From contig NZ_VCHQ01000024.1 in assembly GCF_005860775.1 (NCBI RefSeq), forward strand, positions 62,001 through 126,000: a stretch of 64,000 nucleotides of DNA, read 5' to 3'. The translations under genes and the position numbers were made by a program. The notes below the pieces were generated by a model. The model did not search any database. It was not told where the DNA came from and saw only the letters and a program-made list of their open reading frames with translations. Source of the DNA: Klebsiella indica. Its GTDB lineage: Bacteria; Pseudomonadota; Gammaproteobacteria; Enterobacterales; Enterobacteriaceae. Of this stretch, positions 19,444 through 27,350 are shown one piece after another (positions within the stretch are counted from its first letter, which is position 1; each line of letters starts with the position of its first letter).

Positions 19444-21381
19444 GTGGAAAAAGCCAAAACTGTGGCCTGGCGTGTTCTGGCTGCCAGCGTGAGTCTGTTG
19501 GTGTTAAGCCAACTGGCGCATGCGGATTCACTGGATGAACAACGCAGCCGCTATGCTCAAATTAAACAGGCGTGGGACCATCGACAGATGGATGTTGTCA
19601 ACCAACTGATGCCCACCCTGACGACCTATCCGCTCTATCCTTACCTTCAGTATCGGCAGATAACCGACGATCTCATGAATCAGCCTGCGTTGGTGGTGAC
19701 CAATTTTATCGCTGCCAACCCGACACTGCCTCTGGCGCGGTCGCTGAAATCACGATTTGTTAACGAGCTGGCGCGTCGTGACGACTGGCGTGGCCTGCTG
19801 GCCTTTAGTCCGGATAAACCGGCCAGCACTGAAGCGCAGTGTAATTACTACTATGCAAAATGGAACACAGGCCAGACTCAGGAAGCCTGGAGCGGTGCAA
19901 AAACGCTGTGGTTGAGCGGAAAAAGTCAGCCAAACGCCTGCGATCGGCTATTTGGCGCCTGGCGCGCTTCCGGTCAGCAGGATCCGTTGGCGTATCTTGA
20001 GCGGATCCTGCTGGCGATGAAAGCGGGGAATACCAGTCTGGTGCGAGTTCTTGCCCAACAGATGCCGCCTGATTATCAAACGATTTCGACAGCGGTCATT
20101 GCGCTGGCTAACGATCCGAATAGTGTAATGACGTTCGCCCGTACCACCGGCGCGACGGATTTCACCCGCCAGATGGCAGCGGCGGCCTTTGCCAGCGTTG
20201 CGCGTCAGGATGTGGAAAACGCGCGCCTGATGATCCCCGCATTGGCGCAGGCGCAGAAGCTGAATGAAGAGCAGACTCAGCAACTGCGGGATATTGTCGC
20301 CTGGCGACTGATGGGTAACGACGTTACCGAAGAACAGGCTAGCTGGCGCGACGACGCCATTATGCGTTCGCAATCGACGACTCTGGTGGAGCGTCGGGTG
20401 CGTATGGCTCTAGGTCTCGGCGACAGACGCGGTCTGAACACCTGGCTGGCTCGTTTGCCGATGGAGGCGAAAGAGAAAGATGAATGGCGATACTGGCAAG
20501 CAGATCTGTTGCTGGAGCGCGGGCGCGATGATGAAGCGAAAGAGATTCTGCACGCTCTGATGCAGCAACGCGGTTTTTACCCGATGGTCGCGGCCCAGCG
20601 TCTTGGCGAGGAGTACACTTTTCGCATCGACAAAGCGCCCGCTAATATCGATCCGACGTTAACCTCCGGGCCTGAAATGGCTCGCGTGCGTGAGCTGATG
20701 TACTGGAATCTGGATAACACTGCGCGTAGCGAATGGGCAAATCTGGTGACCAGTAAAACGAAAGATCAGCAGGCTCAGTTGGCGCGCTATGCGTTTAATC
20801 AGGACTGGTGGGATCTCAGCGTTCAGGCCACGATCGCCGGTAAATTATGGGATCAGCTGGAAGAGCGTTTTCCACTCGCCTATAAAGATCTCTTTGCCCG
20901 CTATACCAGCGGCAAAGATATTCCACAAAGCTACGCGATGGCGATTGCCCGCCAGGAGAGCGCCTGGAATCCGAAAGCCGGTTCACCGGTTGGCGCCCGC
21001 GGCCTGATGCAGATTATGCCGGGAACGGCCACGCACATGGTCAGCATGTTCAGTATTCCGGGTTACAGCAGCCCATCGCAACTGCTGGACCCGGAAATGA
21101 ACATCAATATCGGCACTCGCTACCTGCAATATGTTTATCAACAGTTTGGCGATAACCGCATTTTCGCCTCTGCAGCCTATAACGCCGGCCCAGGGCGAGT
21201 TCGAACCTGGCGCGGCAATAGCGACGGGCGGATAGACGCAGTGGCGTTTGTCGAGAGTATACCGTTCTCGGAAACGCGTGGTTATGTGAAAAACGTTTTG
21301 TCCTATGACGCTTACTATCGCTACTTTATGGGGCAGAAAGATACGCTGTTGAGCGATGCGGAGTGGAAACTGCGTTATTAG
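19444..21381 (+). CDS. slt: Soluble lytic murein transglycosylase Slt70
   Basis: A 645-residue periplasmic exolytic transglycosylase that releases 1,6-anhydromuropeptides from peptidoglycan. A signal peptide of about 27 residues ends in LAHA. The long alpha-helical U- and L-domains follow. The C-terminal goose-lysozyme-like domain has the catalytic glutamate in MAIARQESAWNP, then GLMQIMPGTA and AYNAGPGRV. Start is GTG at 19444 with AGGATGAGC upstream. The trpR gene follows after a strong hairpin. Confidence 0.97.
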   Translation: MEKAKTVAWRVLAASVSLLVLSQLAHADSLDEQRSRYAQIKQAWDHRQMDVVNQLMPTLTTYPLYPYLQYRQITDDLMNQPALVVTNFIAANPTLPLARSLKSRFVNELARRDDWRGLLAFSPDKPASTEAQCNYYYAKWNTGQTQEAWSGAKTLWLSGKSQPNACDRLFGAWRASGQQDPLAYLERILLAMKAGNTSLVRVLAQQMPPDYQTISTAVIALANDPNSVMTFARTTGATDFTRQMAAAAFASVARQDVENARLMIPALAQAQKLNEEQTQQLRDIVAWRLMGNDVTEEQASWRDDAIMRSQSTTLVERRVRMALGLGDRRGLNTWLARLPMEAKEKDEWRYWQADLLLERGRDDEAKEILHALMQQRGFYPMVAAQRLGEEYTFRIDKAPANIDPTLTSGPEMARVRELMYWNLDNTARSEWANLVTSKTKDQQAQLARYAFNQDWWDLSVQATIAGKLWDQLEERFPLAYKDLFARYTSGKDIPQSYAMAIARQESAWNPKAGSPVGARGLMQIMPGTATHMVSMFSIPGYSSPSQLLDPEMNINIGTRYLQYVYQQFGDNRIFASAAYNAGPGRVRTWRGNSDGRIDAVAFVESIPFSETRGYVKNVLSYDAYYRYFMGQKDTLLSDAEWKLRY

Positions 21382-21393
21382 CCCCGTCGTTTT

Positions 21394-21424
21394 CAGGCAA
21401 CATAGCATTTTGCTATGTTGCCTG
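21394..21424 (+). terminator. Long hairpin between slt and trpR
   Basis: Fourteen-base perfect arms CAGGCAACATAGCA / TGCTATGTTGCCTG around a TTT loop, 13 bp after the slt stop. It lacks a T-run, so it may act as a 3'-end stabiliser or Rho-assisted terminator; intrinsic termination is less likely. Confidence 0.65.
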
Positions 21425-21461
21425 AAATGCGTAGAGTACGGACAGAAGTATGTTATGCTTT

Positions 21462-21479
21462 GTACTCGTTAGTGAGTAC
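21462..21479 (+). promoter_or_regulatory. Trp operator in the trpR promoter
   Basis: GTACTCGTTAGTGAGTAC has perfect six-base outer arms and matches the TrpR operator at this gene in Escherichia, so trpR is probably autorepressed with tryptophan. Confidence 0.85.
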
Positions 21480-21498
21480 ATCCGACAGGTGGCGTAAC

Positions 21499-21831
21499 AT
21501 GACCCAACAATCCCCCTATTCAGCGGCGGTGGCCGAACAGCGTCATCAGGAATGGCTGCGTTTCGTGGCGCTATTACAGCAGGCGTACACCGACGATTTA
21601 CAACTGCCGTTTTTACAGCTCATGCTGACCCCCGATGAACGTGAGGCGCTGGGGACGCGCGTTCGCATCATTGAAGAACTGCTGCGCGGCGAGATGAGCC
21701 AGCGCGAGCTAAAAAATGAGCTCGGCGCGGGGATCGCCACTATTACCCGTGGTTCAAATAGCCTGAAGTCCGCTCCGGCGGAATTGCGCCAGTGGCTGTC
21801 GCAGGTGCTGCCGAAAGTTAACGATAAATAG
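21499..21831 (+). CDS. trpR: Trp operon repressor
   Basis: A 110-residue dimeric helix-turn-helix repressor that uses tryptophan as co-repressor. The DNA-binding segment [21 protein letters not shown] is intact. I chose the ATG at 21499 because it gives [19 protein letters not shown] as in relatives; the frame extends upstream only through the operator. The C-terminus, [11 protein letters not shown], is slightly longer than in Escherichia, and its last codons overlap the end of convergent yjjX by 14 bp. Confidence 0.97.
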   Translation: MTQQSPYSAAVAEQRHQEWLRFVALLQQAYTDDLQLPFLQLMLTPDEREALGTRVRIIEELLRGEMSQRELKNELGAGIATITRGSNSLKSAPAELRQWLSQVLPKVNDK

Positions 21832-22333
21832 CGTTATGAAACGGGCTTAGCGCCAGCACGACCGCCTGATGATAAACGCTGCTGCGCGTTAGCTTTCCGG
21901 CGGTAAAGATGCCAATCGCTCCCTCTTTACGGCCAATTTCAATGATACCGGTATGCTGTGACATCACCGATCCCAGCGCTTCGCCAGCGTGAACCTTTTC
22001 CAGAATGGTTGGCGGTAGCGGCAGGGTCGCGGAGCGCGATTCTCCACGCTGTGCGCCATCGTCGATAACCACCCAGCTAAAAGTACTGCCTTCGTCGATC
22101 CCGGCTTCAATGGCTACCCAGAAGTCCGCGTTCGGCCGTATACGTCGCGCGTTGGCTACGCGATTTCGTGCGCCAGCGCGCGTTTCCTCGTTGCCAAAAG
22201 GCTGTTCCGGCACATCGCTCTCGACGGCGATAGACTCAATATGGCAGGATCCTTCGCCGAAGATCTCGTTAAAAGCCTGCAGAATTGCCTGAATTTTGGC
22301 GGGATTAGTGGTCGCTGAGACAACATGGTGCAT
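21818..22333 (-). CDS. yjjX: Inosine/xanthosine triphosphatase YjjX
   Basis: A 171-residue ITPase-like protein that hydrolyses non-canonical purine nucleoside triphosphates (ITP, XTP). It has the SATTNPAKI nucleotide-binding start, [14 protein letters not shown] and VAIEAGID, as in the family. The ATG at 22333 gives the family start; a TTG two codons earlier is possible. The last 14 bp overlap trpR tail to tail. Confidence 0.95.
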   Translation of the reverse strand: MHHVVSATTNPAKIQAILQAFNEIFGEGSCHIESIAVESDVPEQPFGNEETRAGARNRVANARRIRPNADFWVAIEAGIDEGSTFSWVVIDDGAQRGESRSATLPLPPTILEKVHAGEALGSVMSQHTGIIEIGRKEGAIGIFTAGKLTRSSVYHQAVVLALSPFHNAIYR

Positions 22334-22448
22334 AATCAAAACAACTCAGAGTGACATAACATCATCGCAGTATACTCCAGATCAGTCTGGTTGCAGGTAA
22401 GCTATGCTTGTAGCTCGAAGATTGAGAGTTCAGAACGGATAATAAAGC

Positions 22449-23096
22449 ATGTTACAGGTTTACCTTGTTCGCCACGGTGAAACGCAGTGGAACGCCGAGC
22501 GACGTATTCAGGGCCAGTCTGACAGTCCGCTTACCGCCCATGGTGAGCGTCAGGCCTGGCAGGTTGGTGAGCGTGCCAGAACGTTAGGCATTACGCATAT
22601 TATCACCAGTGATTTAGGCCGTACGCGGCGTACCGCGGAGATTATCGCCGAAGCTTGCGGTTGCCGTATCATTGCGGACGCACGCTTGCGTGAGCTGGAT
22701 ATGGGGGTGCTTGAAAAGCGCCATATTGACTCGCTGAATGAAGAAGAAGAGGGCTGGCGTCGACAACTGGTGAACGGCACGCCGGATGGCCGCATTCCGC
22801 AGGGGGAGTCAATGCAGGAGTTGAGCGAGCGCATGCACGCGGCGCTGGCATCTTGTCTGGCGTTGCCTGCGGGAAGTCGGCCGCTGCTGGTGAGCCACGG
22901 GATGGCGTTGGGTTGCCTGGTGAGTACAATCCTGGGTTTACCGGCTTATGCGGAACGTCGTTTGCGCCTGCGCAACTGCTCTATTTCCCGCATTGACTAC
23001 CAGCAAAGCCCGTGGCTGGCCTCAGGATGGGTGGTGGAAACGGCGGGGGATGTTTCGCATCTGGATGCCCCCGCAATGGATGAGCTTCAGCGTTAA
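22449..23096 (+). CDS. gpmB: Histidine phosphatase family protein GpmB
   Basis: A 215-residue phosphoglycerate-mutase-like protein. The phospho-histidine motif LVRHGETQWN is at residues 5-14, and the second catalytic histidine is in LLVSHGMALG. Although named after phosphoglycerate mutase, close relatives behave as general phosphatases, so the substrate is uncertain. The stop overlaps the end of convergent rob by four bases. Confidence 0.94.
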   Translation: MLQVYLVRHGETQWNAERRIQGQSDSPLTAHGERQAWQVGERARTLGITHIITSDLGRTRRTAEIIAEACGCRIIADARLRELDMGVLEKRHIDSLNEEEEGWRRQLVNGTPDGRIPQGESMQELSERMHAALASCLALPAGSRPLLVSHGMALGCLVSTILGLPAYAERRLRLRNCSISRIDYQQSPWLASGWVVETAGDVSHLDAPAMDELQR

Positions 23097-23962
23097 CGGC
23101 GAATCGGGATCAGGTATTCACAGCGCACGTTAACTGGCGGTTCCTGATCCCCACTTTCAATTTCCGGGAAGAAGCGTTCGATATCCAGGCCTCTGCGTCG
23201 GGTAAGGTTGAGCATCGGCATACAGGTACCGTAAACCGTCAGGATGAATTCCTGTAACCCGGTGCCCAGGCCTTCGTAGGTAAACATCACGTATTCTCCG
23301 CCTTCAAGCGTCATCGGATGAGCGTTATGCAGGTGGCCGTTAGCCAGCTCCGGCGTCAGCGCAGTGGTGTAGAAAACTTCCTGCTCGTCATCTTTATCGA
23401 GGCTAGGACGCGGCTCATGCAGGCCATACAGGGTCGGCGGAATCGACGGCGTATTGGCAAGAAACTCTCGCCAGAATTGTACGCGCATCTGATTACGGAA
23501 GTCAGAAATCTCTTCGAGTTTGCAGGTATAGCTCTGGGTTAAGCCAACCAGTTCAGTAGTCTCAAGCGTGACGAACTCATGCTTTGGCATCGTGAATTCG
23601 CCGAGACGCAGCGGTGGACGTATACCATACGAACTCCAGTCAGGAGAGCGTCGGTAGAGCGCTGGCGTGAGCGAGAATTGCTTCTTGAACGCTCGGGTAA
23701 AGGTCTGCTGTGAGTCGAAGCGATACTGTAAAGCGATATCGAGAATCGGGCGTGCGGTCAGTCGCAGGGCGACAGCCGATTTGGATAAGCGACGGGCACG
23801 GATATAGGCGCCGATGGCATGACCGGTTACGTCCTTGAACATTCTTTGTAAATGCCACTTGGAATAGCCCGCTTTTGCTGACACATTATCCAGTGAGAGT
23901 GGTTGATCCAGGTGACCTTCCAGCCAGCTAAGGAGATCGCGAATAATCCCTGCTTGATCCAT
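23093..23962 (-). CDS. rob: Right origin-binding protein Rob (AraC family)
   Basis: A 289-residue MarA/SoxS/Rob regulator of multidrug, superoxide and bile-salt responses. The N-terminal 110 residues hold two helix-turn-helix motifs (LSLDNVSAKAGYSKWHLQRMF and ILDIALQYRFDSQQTFTRAFKK). The C-terminal GyrI-like domain is the ligand-sensing part. GGGGAT precedes the ATG. Monocistronic, convergent with gpmB. Confidence 0.97.
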   Translation of the reverse strand: MDQAGIIRDLLSWLEGHLDQPLSLDNVSAKAGYSKWHLQRMFKDVTGHAIGAYIRARRLSKSAVALRLTARPILDIALQYRFDSQQTFTRAFKKQFSLTPALYRRSPDWSSYGIRPPLRLGEFTMPKHEFVTLETTELVGLTQSYTCKLEEISDFRNQMRVQFWREFLANTPSIPPTLYGLHEPRPSLDKDDEQEVFYTTALTPELANGHLHNAHPMTLEGGEYVMFTYEGLGTGLQEFILTVYGTCMPMLNLTRRRGLDIERFFPEIESGDQEPPVNVRCEYLIPIRR

Positions 23963-24171
23963 AAAATATCCCCATCCTTAAACTCAGGTGCCCGCTACTA
24001 AAGGTAGCGGATAATAGCATTTTTTGACGTTTTAGCATTCAGTGTTTTTTTTGCTTTTAAATGCGATTATTCAGAAAGTATTGGCGGTACGTTTTTAACG
24101 CTGTGATCTATAAAACTTTTCTTCTTGATGTGTGATAATGGCTCAGTAAATTATTTAATAATGGTAACAAT

Positions 24172-24645
24172 ATGAAATACAAGAAATTAGCTGCGGGCAT
24201 GTTTTTATTCGCGGGCTGCCAGCTGGCGCAGGCGGAACAAATCGGCTCTGTTGATACTGTTTTTAAATTCCTCGGACCGGATCATAAAATCGTGGTTGAG
24301 GCCTTTGACGATCCCGATGTTCAGAATGTTACGTGCTATATCAGCCGGGCAAAAACGGGGGGAATTAAAGGCGGACTGGGGCTGGCGGAAGATACTTCCG
24401 ATGCAGCGATCTCCTGCCAGCAGGTGGGGCCCATTGAGTTAACGGATAAAATCAAAAAGGGCAAAACCCAGGGGGAGGTGGTATTCCAGAAACGTACCTC
24501 GCTGATATTTAAAAAGCTGCAGGTTGTGCGTTTTTACGATGCCAAACGTAATGCGCTGGTTTATCTGACCTATTCAGATAAAATTGTCGACGGTTCGCCA
24601 AAGAATGCGATTAGCGCTGTGCCGATTATGGCATGGGATAAATAA
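24172..24645 (+). CDS. creA: CreA family periplasmic protein
   Basis: A 157-residue secreted protein of the CreA family, of unknown function. The signal peptide ends AQA-EQ; a cysteine in FAGC within it resembles a weak lipobox, discussed under findings. The mature part ([33 protein letters not shown]...) is highly conserved. In Escherichia it heads creABCD, but here creBCD do not follow: the next gene is arcA on the other strand. Confidence 0.95.
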   Translation: MKYKKLAAGMFLFAGCQLAQAEQIGSVDTVFKFLGPDHKIVVEAFDDPDVQNVTCYISRAKTGGIKGGLGLAEDTSDAAISCQQVGPIELTDKIKKGKTQGEVVFQKRTSLIFKKLQVVRFYDAKRNALVYLTYSDKIVDGSPKNAISAVPIMAWDK

Positions 24646-24896
24646 CGGGCAATGCTAATTCAGTCGCCGGTATATAATTGGTGCTGGATGGGCCGGGTAT
24701 GGGATAATGCGCGTCTGTTCCCGTCAAACTGCAGGTGCGCAGGTCGCCGGAGTGGCCAGTCTTACTCATAAGACCCGCTCTCACGGGGCGCAGCTATTAT
24801 GGTGTTCAACTCTGTTGCTGACCGATTTGCCGTTCATCGTTATCCGCTTCACGGTCTGAGAGCTGTGATGAGGCGGGAAGCGTGGCATCTGTAAAT
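24646..24896. other. Gene-free stretch where creBCD is expected
   Basis: About 250 bp between creA and the arcA terminator with no credible frame. I could not recognise creB, creC or creD fragments, nor fimbrial genes, in any frame. It is probably a deletion scar or an ancestral junction. Confidence 0.5.
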
Positions 24897-24924
24897 AAAA
24901 AACGGCGCTAGTTGCGCCGTTTTT
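24897..24924 (-). terminator. Terminator of arcA
   Basis: AAAAAACGGCGC / GCGCCGTTTTT with a short loop gives T-runs in both directions. It ends arcA and could also stop transcription from creA. Confidence 0.9.
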
Positions 24925-24950
24925 ACGTGATGACAGCAAGAAAAACGCTG

Positions 24951-25667
24951 TTATTCCTGCAGGTCGCCACAAAAACGGTACCCCTCGCCATGGATAGTGG
25001 CGATAATTTCCGGGGTATCCGGGGTGGACTCAAAATGCTTACGAATGCGACGGATGGTCACGTCCACGGTACGGTCGTGCGGTTTAAGCTCACGGCCGGT
25101 CATTTTCTTCAACAGTTCTGCACGCGACTGAATTTTGCCCGGATTTTCACAGAAGTGAAGCATGGCACGGAATTCACTGCGCGGCAGTTTGTACTGCTCG
25201 CCATTCGGGCTAACCAGCGAACGGCTATTGATATCCAGCTCCCAACCGTTGAACTTATAGCTTTCTACGCTGCGATGCTCTTCGCTTACGGTGCCGAGGT
25301 TCATGGTTCGGGACAGCAGATTGCGTGCGCGAATCGTCAGTTCACGTGGGTTAAATGGTTTCGTGATATAGTCATCGGCACCGATTTCGAGGCCAAGGAT
25401 TTTATCCACTTCGTTGTCGCGGCCTGTAAGGAACATCAGCGCGACGTCTGCCTGTTCACGCAGTTCGCGCGCTAACAGGAGACCATTTTTACCTGGCAGG
25501 TTGATATCCATGATCACCAGGTTAATATCATTTTCAGACAGGATCTGATGCATTTCCGCGCCATCGGTCGCTTCGAATACATCATAACCTTCTGCTTCGA
25601 AAATACTTTTTAACGTGTTGCGTGTTACCAACTCGTCTTCAACGATAAGAATGTGCGGGGTCTGCAT
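24951..25667 (-). CDS. arcA: Aerobic respiration control response regulator ArcA
   Basis: An OmpR-type response regulator of 238 residues, partner of ArcB, that represses aerobic metabolism under low oxygen. The phospho-acceptor is Asp54 in VIMDINLPG, the switch lysine is in [12 protein letters not shown], and the C-terminal winged helix ends with VRGEGYRF-like IHGEGYRF. It has a long upstream region with an FNR-type site at 25945, in line with anaerobic activation known in Escherichia. Confidence 0.98.
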   Translation of the reverse strand: MQTPHILIVEDELVTRNTLKSIFEAEGYDVFEATDGAEMHQILSENDINLVIMDINLPGKNGLLLARELREQADVALMFLTGRDNEVDKILGLEIGADDYITKPFNPRELTIRARNLLSRTMNLGTVSEEHRSVESYKFNGWELDINSRSLVSPNGEQYKLPRSEFRAMLHFCENPGKIQSRAELLKKMTGRELKPHDRTVDVTIRRIRKHFESTPDTPEIIATIHGEGYRFCGDLQE

Positions 25668-25762
25668 GTTTGCTACCTAAATTGCCAACTAAATCGAAAC
25701 AGGAAGTACCAAAGTCCCTGACCTGCCTGGTACATGTCGCAAATTAACATGTCCGGCGTAAC

Positions 25763-25903
25763 ATGACTAAAGTACGTAATTGCGTTCTTGATGCATTTTC
25801 CATCAACGTCAACAACATCATTAGCTTGGTCGTGGGTACTTTCCCTCTGGACCCGACGGTGTCAAAAACGGCTGTCATCCTAACCATTTTAACAGCAACA
25901 TAA
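25763..25903 (+). CDS. yjjY: Small conserved protein YjjY
   Basis: A 46-codon frame beginning MTKVRNCVLDAFSINVNN and ending with a hydrophobic VILTILTAT, lying divergently inside the arcA promoter/leader interval. It matches the Escherichia yjjY frame almost residue for residue. Conservation could reflect the arcA regulatory DNA more than a protein, since no function or product is known to me. There is no strong ribosome-binding site before the ATG. Confidence 0.6.
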   Translation: MTKVRNCVLDAFSINVNNIISLVVGTFPLDPTVSKTAVILTILTAT

Positions 25904-26300
25904 CAGGCTAAGAGAGCCCTGACACCCAATAAAACTACGCTTCGTTGACCTATATCAAGTTCAATTGTAGCACGTTAATAGTCATGTGAAATCATTGCAT
26001 TGAAATGCGATTCATCATCACAATTTACCTACGGCTCAATTAATCGCGCTCAGCAAATAATGAATAGGGTGAATCCACTACCCGCAAAGACGCTTTGACA
26101 TAAATATCATTGTCAAACATACGGATAAATGCGTTCTGTTAACATACTCCGGGTAATGGGGTCTTGGGAATAGTTTAGTTTTCTTTATGAGTGATAAAGC
26201 TCAAATTTAGCGTCTTTTGTTGCAAATTTGTAAATTCATGGCGCGTAAAATGAGGGGATGAATGGTCATTCCTGCCGCTGAAAGATAAAAGGGAAACCGA
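25904..26300. other. arcA-yjtD upstream region
   Basis: About 400 bp holding the distal arcA promoters and the yjtD promoter. It is AT-rich and contains the FNR-type site annotated separately. I see no further gene. Confidence 0.5.
25945..25958 (-). promoter_or_regulatory. FNR-type site upstream of arcA
   Basis: TTGACCTATATCAA differs from the FNR consensus TTGAT-N4-ATCAA at one position. In Escherichia FNR activates arcA anaerobically, so the role is inferred from position and knowledge. Confidence 0.6.
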
Positions 26301-26987
26301 ATGCGTTTATCAATTGTGTTAGTGTCTCCCGCTCGGGCAGAAAACGTTGGCGCTGCCGCGAGAGCGATGAAAACAATGGGGTTTAGCGACCTGCGTATCG
26401 TCGATAGCGATGCCCATATGCAGCCTGCCGCGCGCTGGGTTGCGCATGGCTCCGGCGACATTCTCGATAATATCAGTACTTTTGCCACATTAGAGCAGGC
26501 GCTGCACGACGTCGATTTTACCGTCGCCACAACCGCTCGCAGCCGGGCGCGTTTTCACTATTACGTGACGCCGCAGCAGCTTTTGCCAATGCTGGAGGAG
26601 AAAGCGCAGTGGATGAATCATACCGCTCTGGTGTTTGGCCGGGAGGATTCCGGGCTTACTAACGAAGAGTTGCTCCTGGCCGACGTATTGACCGGTATCC
26701 CCATGGTGGCGGACTACCCTTCGTTGAATTTAGGGCAGTCTGTGATGGTGTATTGTTATCAACTGACTTCGTTGCTGCAGCAAAACCGGACCATGTTAGT
26801 CGACGGGGATGACAATCAGCTCCAGGCGTTACGTTTACGAACTCGCGATCTACTTACCCGTCTGGGCGTTGAAGATGATGTCAAACTCAGCGACTGGCTA
26901 CAGCAGCGTATCGGTCTTTTGCAACAGCGCGACACCGCAATGCTTCATCGTTTATTGCACGACATTGAAAAAAAACTCTCAGACTAA
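26301..26987 (+). CDS. yjtD: TrmJ-like tRNA/rRNA methyltransferase YjtD (LasT)
   Basis: A 228-residue SPOUT-class SAM-dependent RNA methyltransferase. The trefoil-knot motifs are VLVSPARAENVGAAARAM at the start, LVFGREDSGLTNEEL near residue 113, and PSLNLGQSVMVYCYQL near 148. Substrate is not established; TrmJ relatives methylate tRNA 2'-O positions. AGGGAAA precedes the ATG. It lies alone between arcA and the thr operon. Confidence 0.93.
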   Translation: MRLSIVLVSPARAENVGAAARAMKTMGFSDLRIVDSDAHMQPAARWVAHGSGDILDNISTFATLEQALHDVDFTVATTARSRARFHYYVTPQQLLPMLEEKAQWMNHTALVFGREDSGLTNEELLLADVLTGIPMVADYPSLNLGQSVMVYCYQLTSLLQQNRTMLVDGDDNQLQALRLRTRDLLTRLGVEDDVKLSDWLQQRIGLLQQRDTAMLHRLLHDIEKKLSD

Positions 26988-27199
26988 AATCCCGTCATAG
27001 CGTTTTAGTATGGATATGTGTGCTGATTATTGACATTTCTTTGCATAAATTCCGGTGAGTAATTGGGGTATTTTGGCGGATTGTCTATTCACGAAAAAAA
27101 CGCCTGTAAGTAGAAATTCGTTGACTTAAGGCGACAGATACTTTAACCAATATAGGCACAGGATACAGACAGATAAAAATTACAGAGTACACAACGTCC

Positions 27200-27268
27200 A
27201 TGAATCGCATCGGCATGATCACCACGATTATCACCATCACTATTACCACAGGTAACGGTGCGGGCTGA
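27200..27268 (+). CDS. thrL: thr operon leader peptide
   Basis: A 22-residue leader beginning MNRIGMITT with runs of Thr and Ile codons and ending GNGAG. Ribosome stalling at these codons when threonyl- or isoleucyl-tRNA is scarce relieves attenuation of thrABC. The terminator hairpin follows 18 bp after the stop. It is a variant of the Escherichia leader. Confidence 0.96.
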   Translation: MNRIGMITTIITITITTGNGAG

Positions 27269-27286
27269 CGCGTACAGGAAACACAG

Positions 27287-27323
27287 AAAAAAGCCCGCAC
27301 CTGAACAGTGCGGGCTTTTTTTT
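27287..27323 (+). terminator. thr operon attenuator
   Basis: AAAAAAGCCCGCAC / GTGCGGGCTTTTTTTT with a seven-base loop, between thrL and thrA. The 5' arm can pair instead with GGTGCGGGC near the end of thrL, giving the alternative structure. Confidence 0.95.
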
Positions 27324-27350
27324 CGACAAAAAAATCAAGGGGTCACAACC

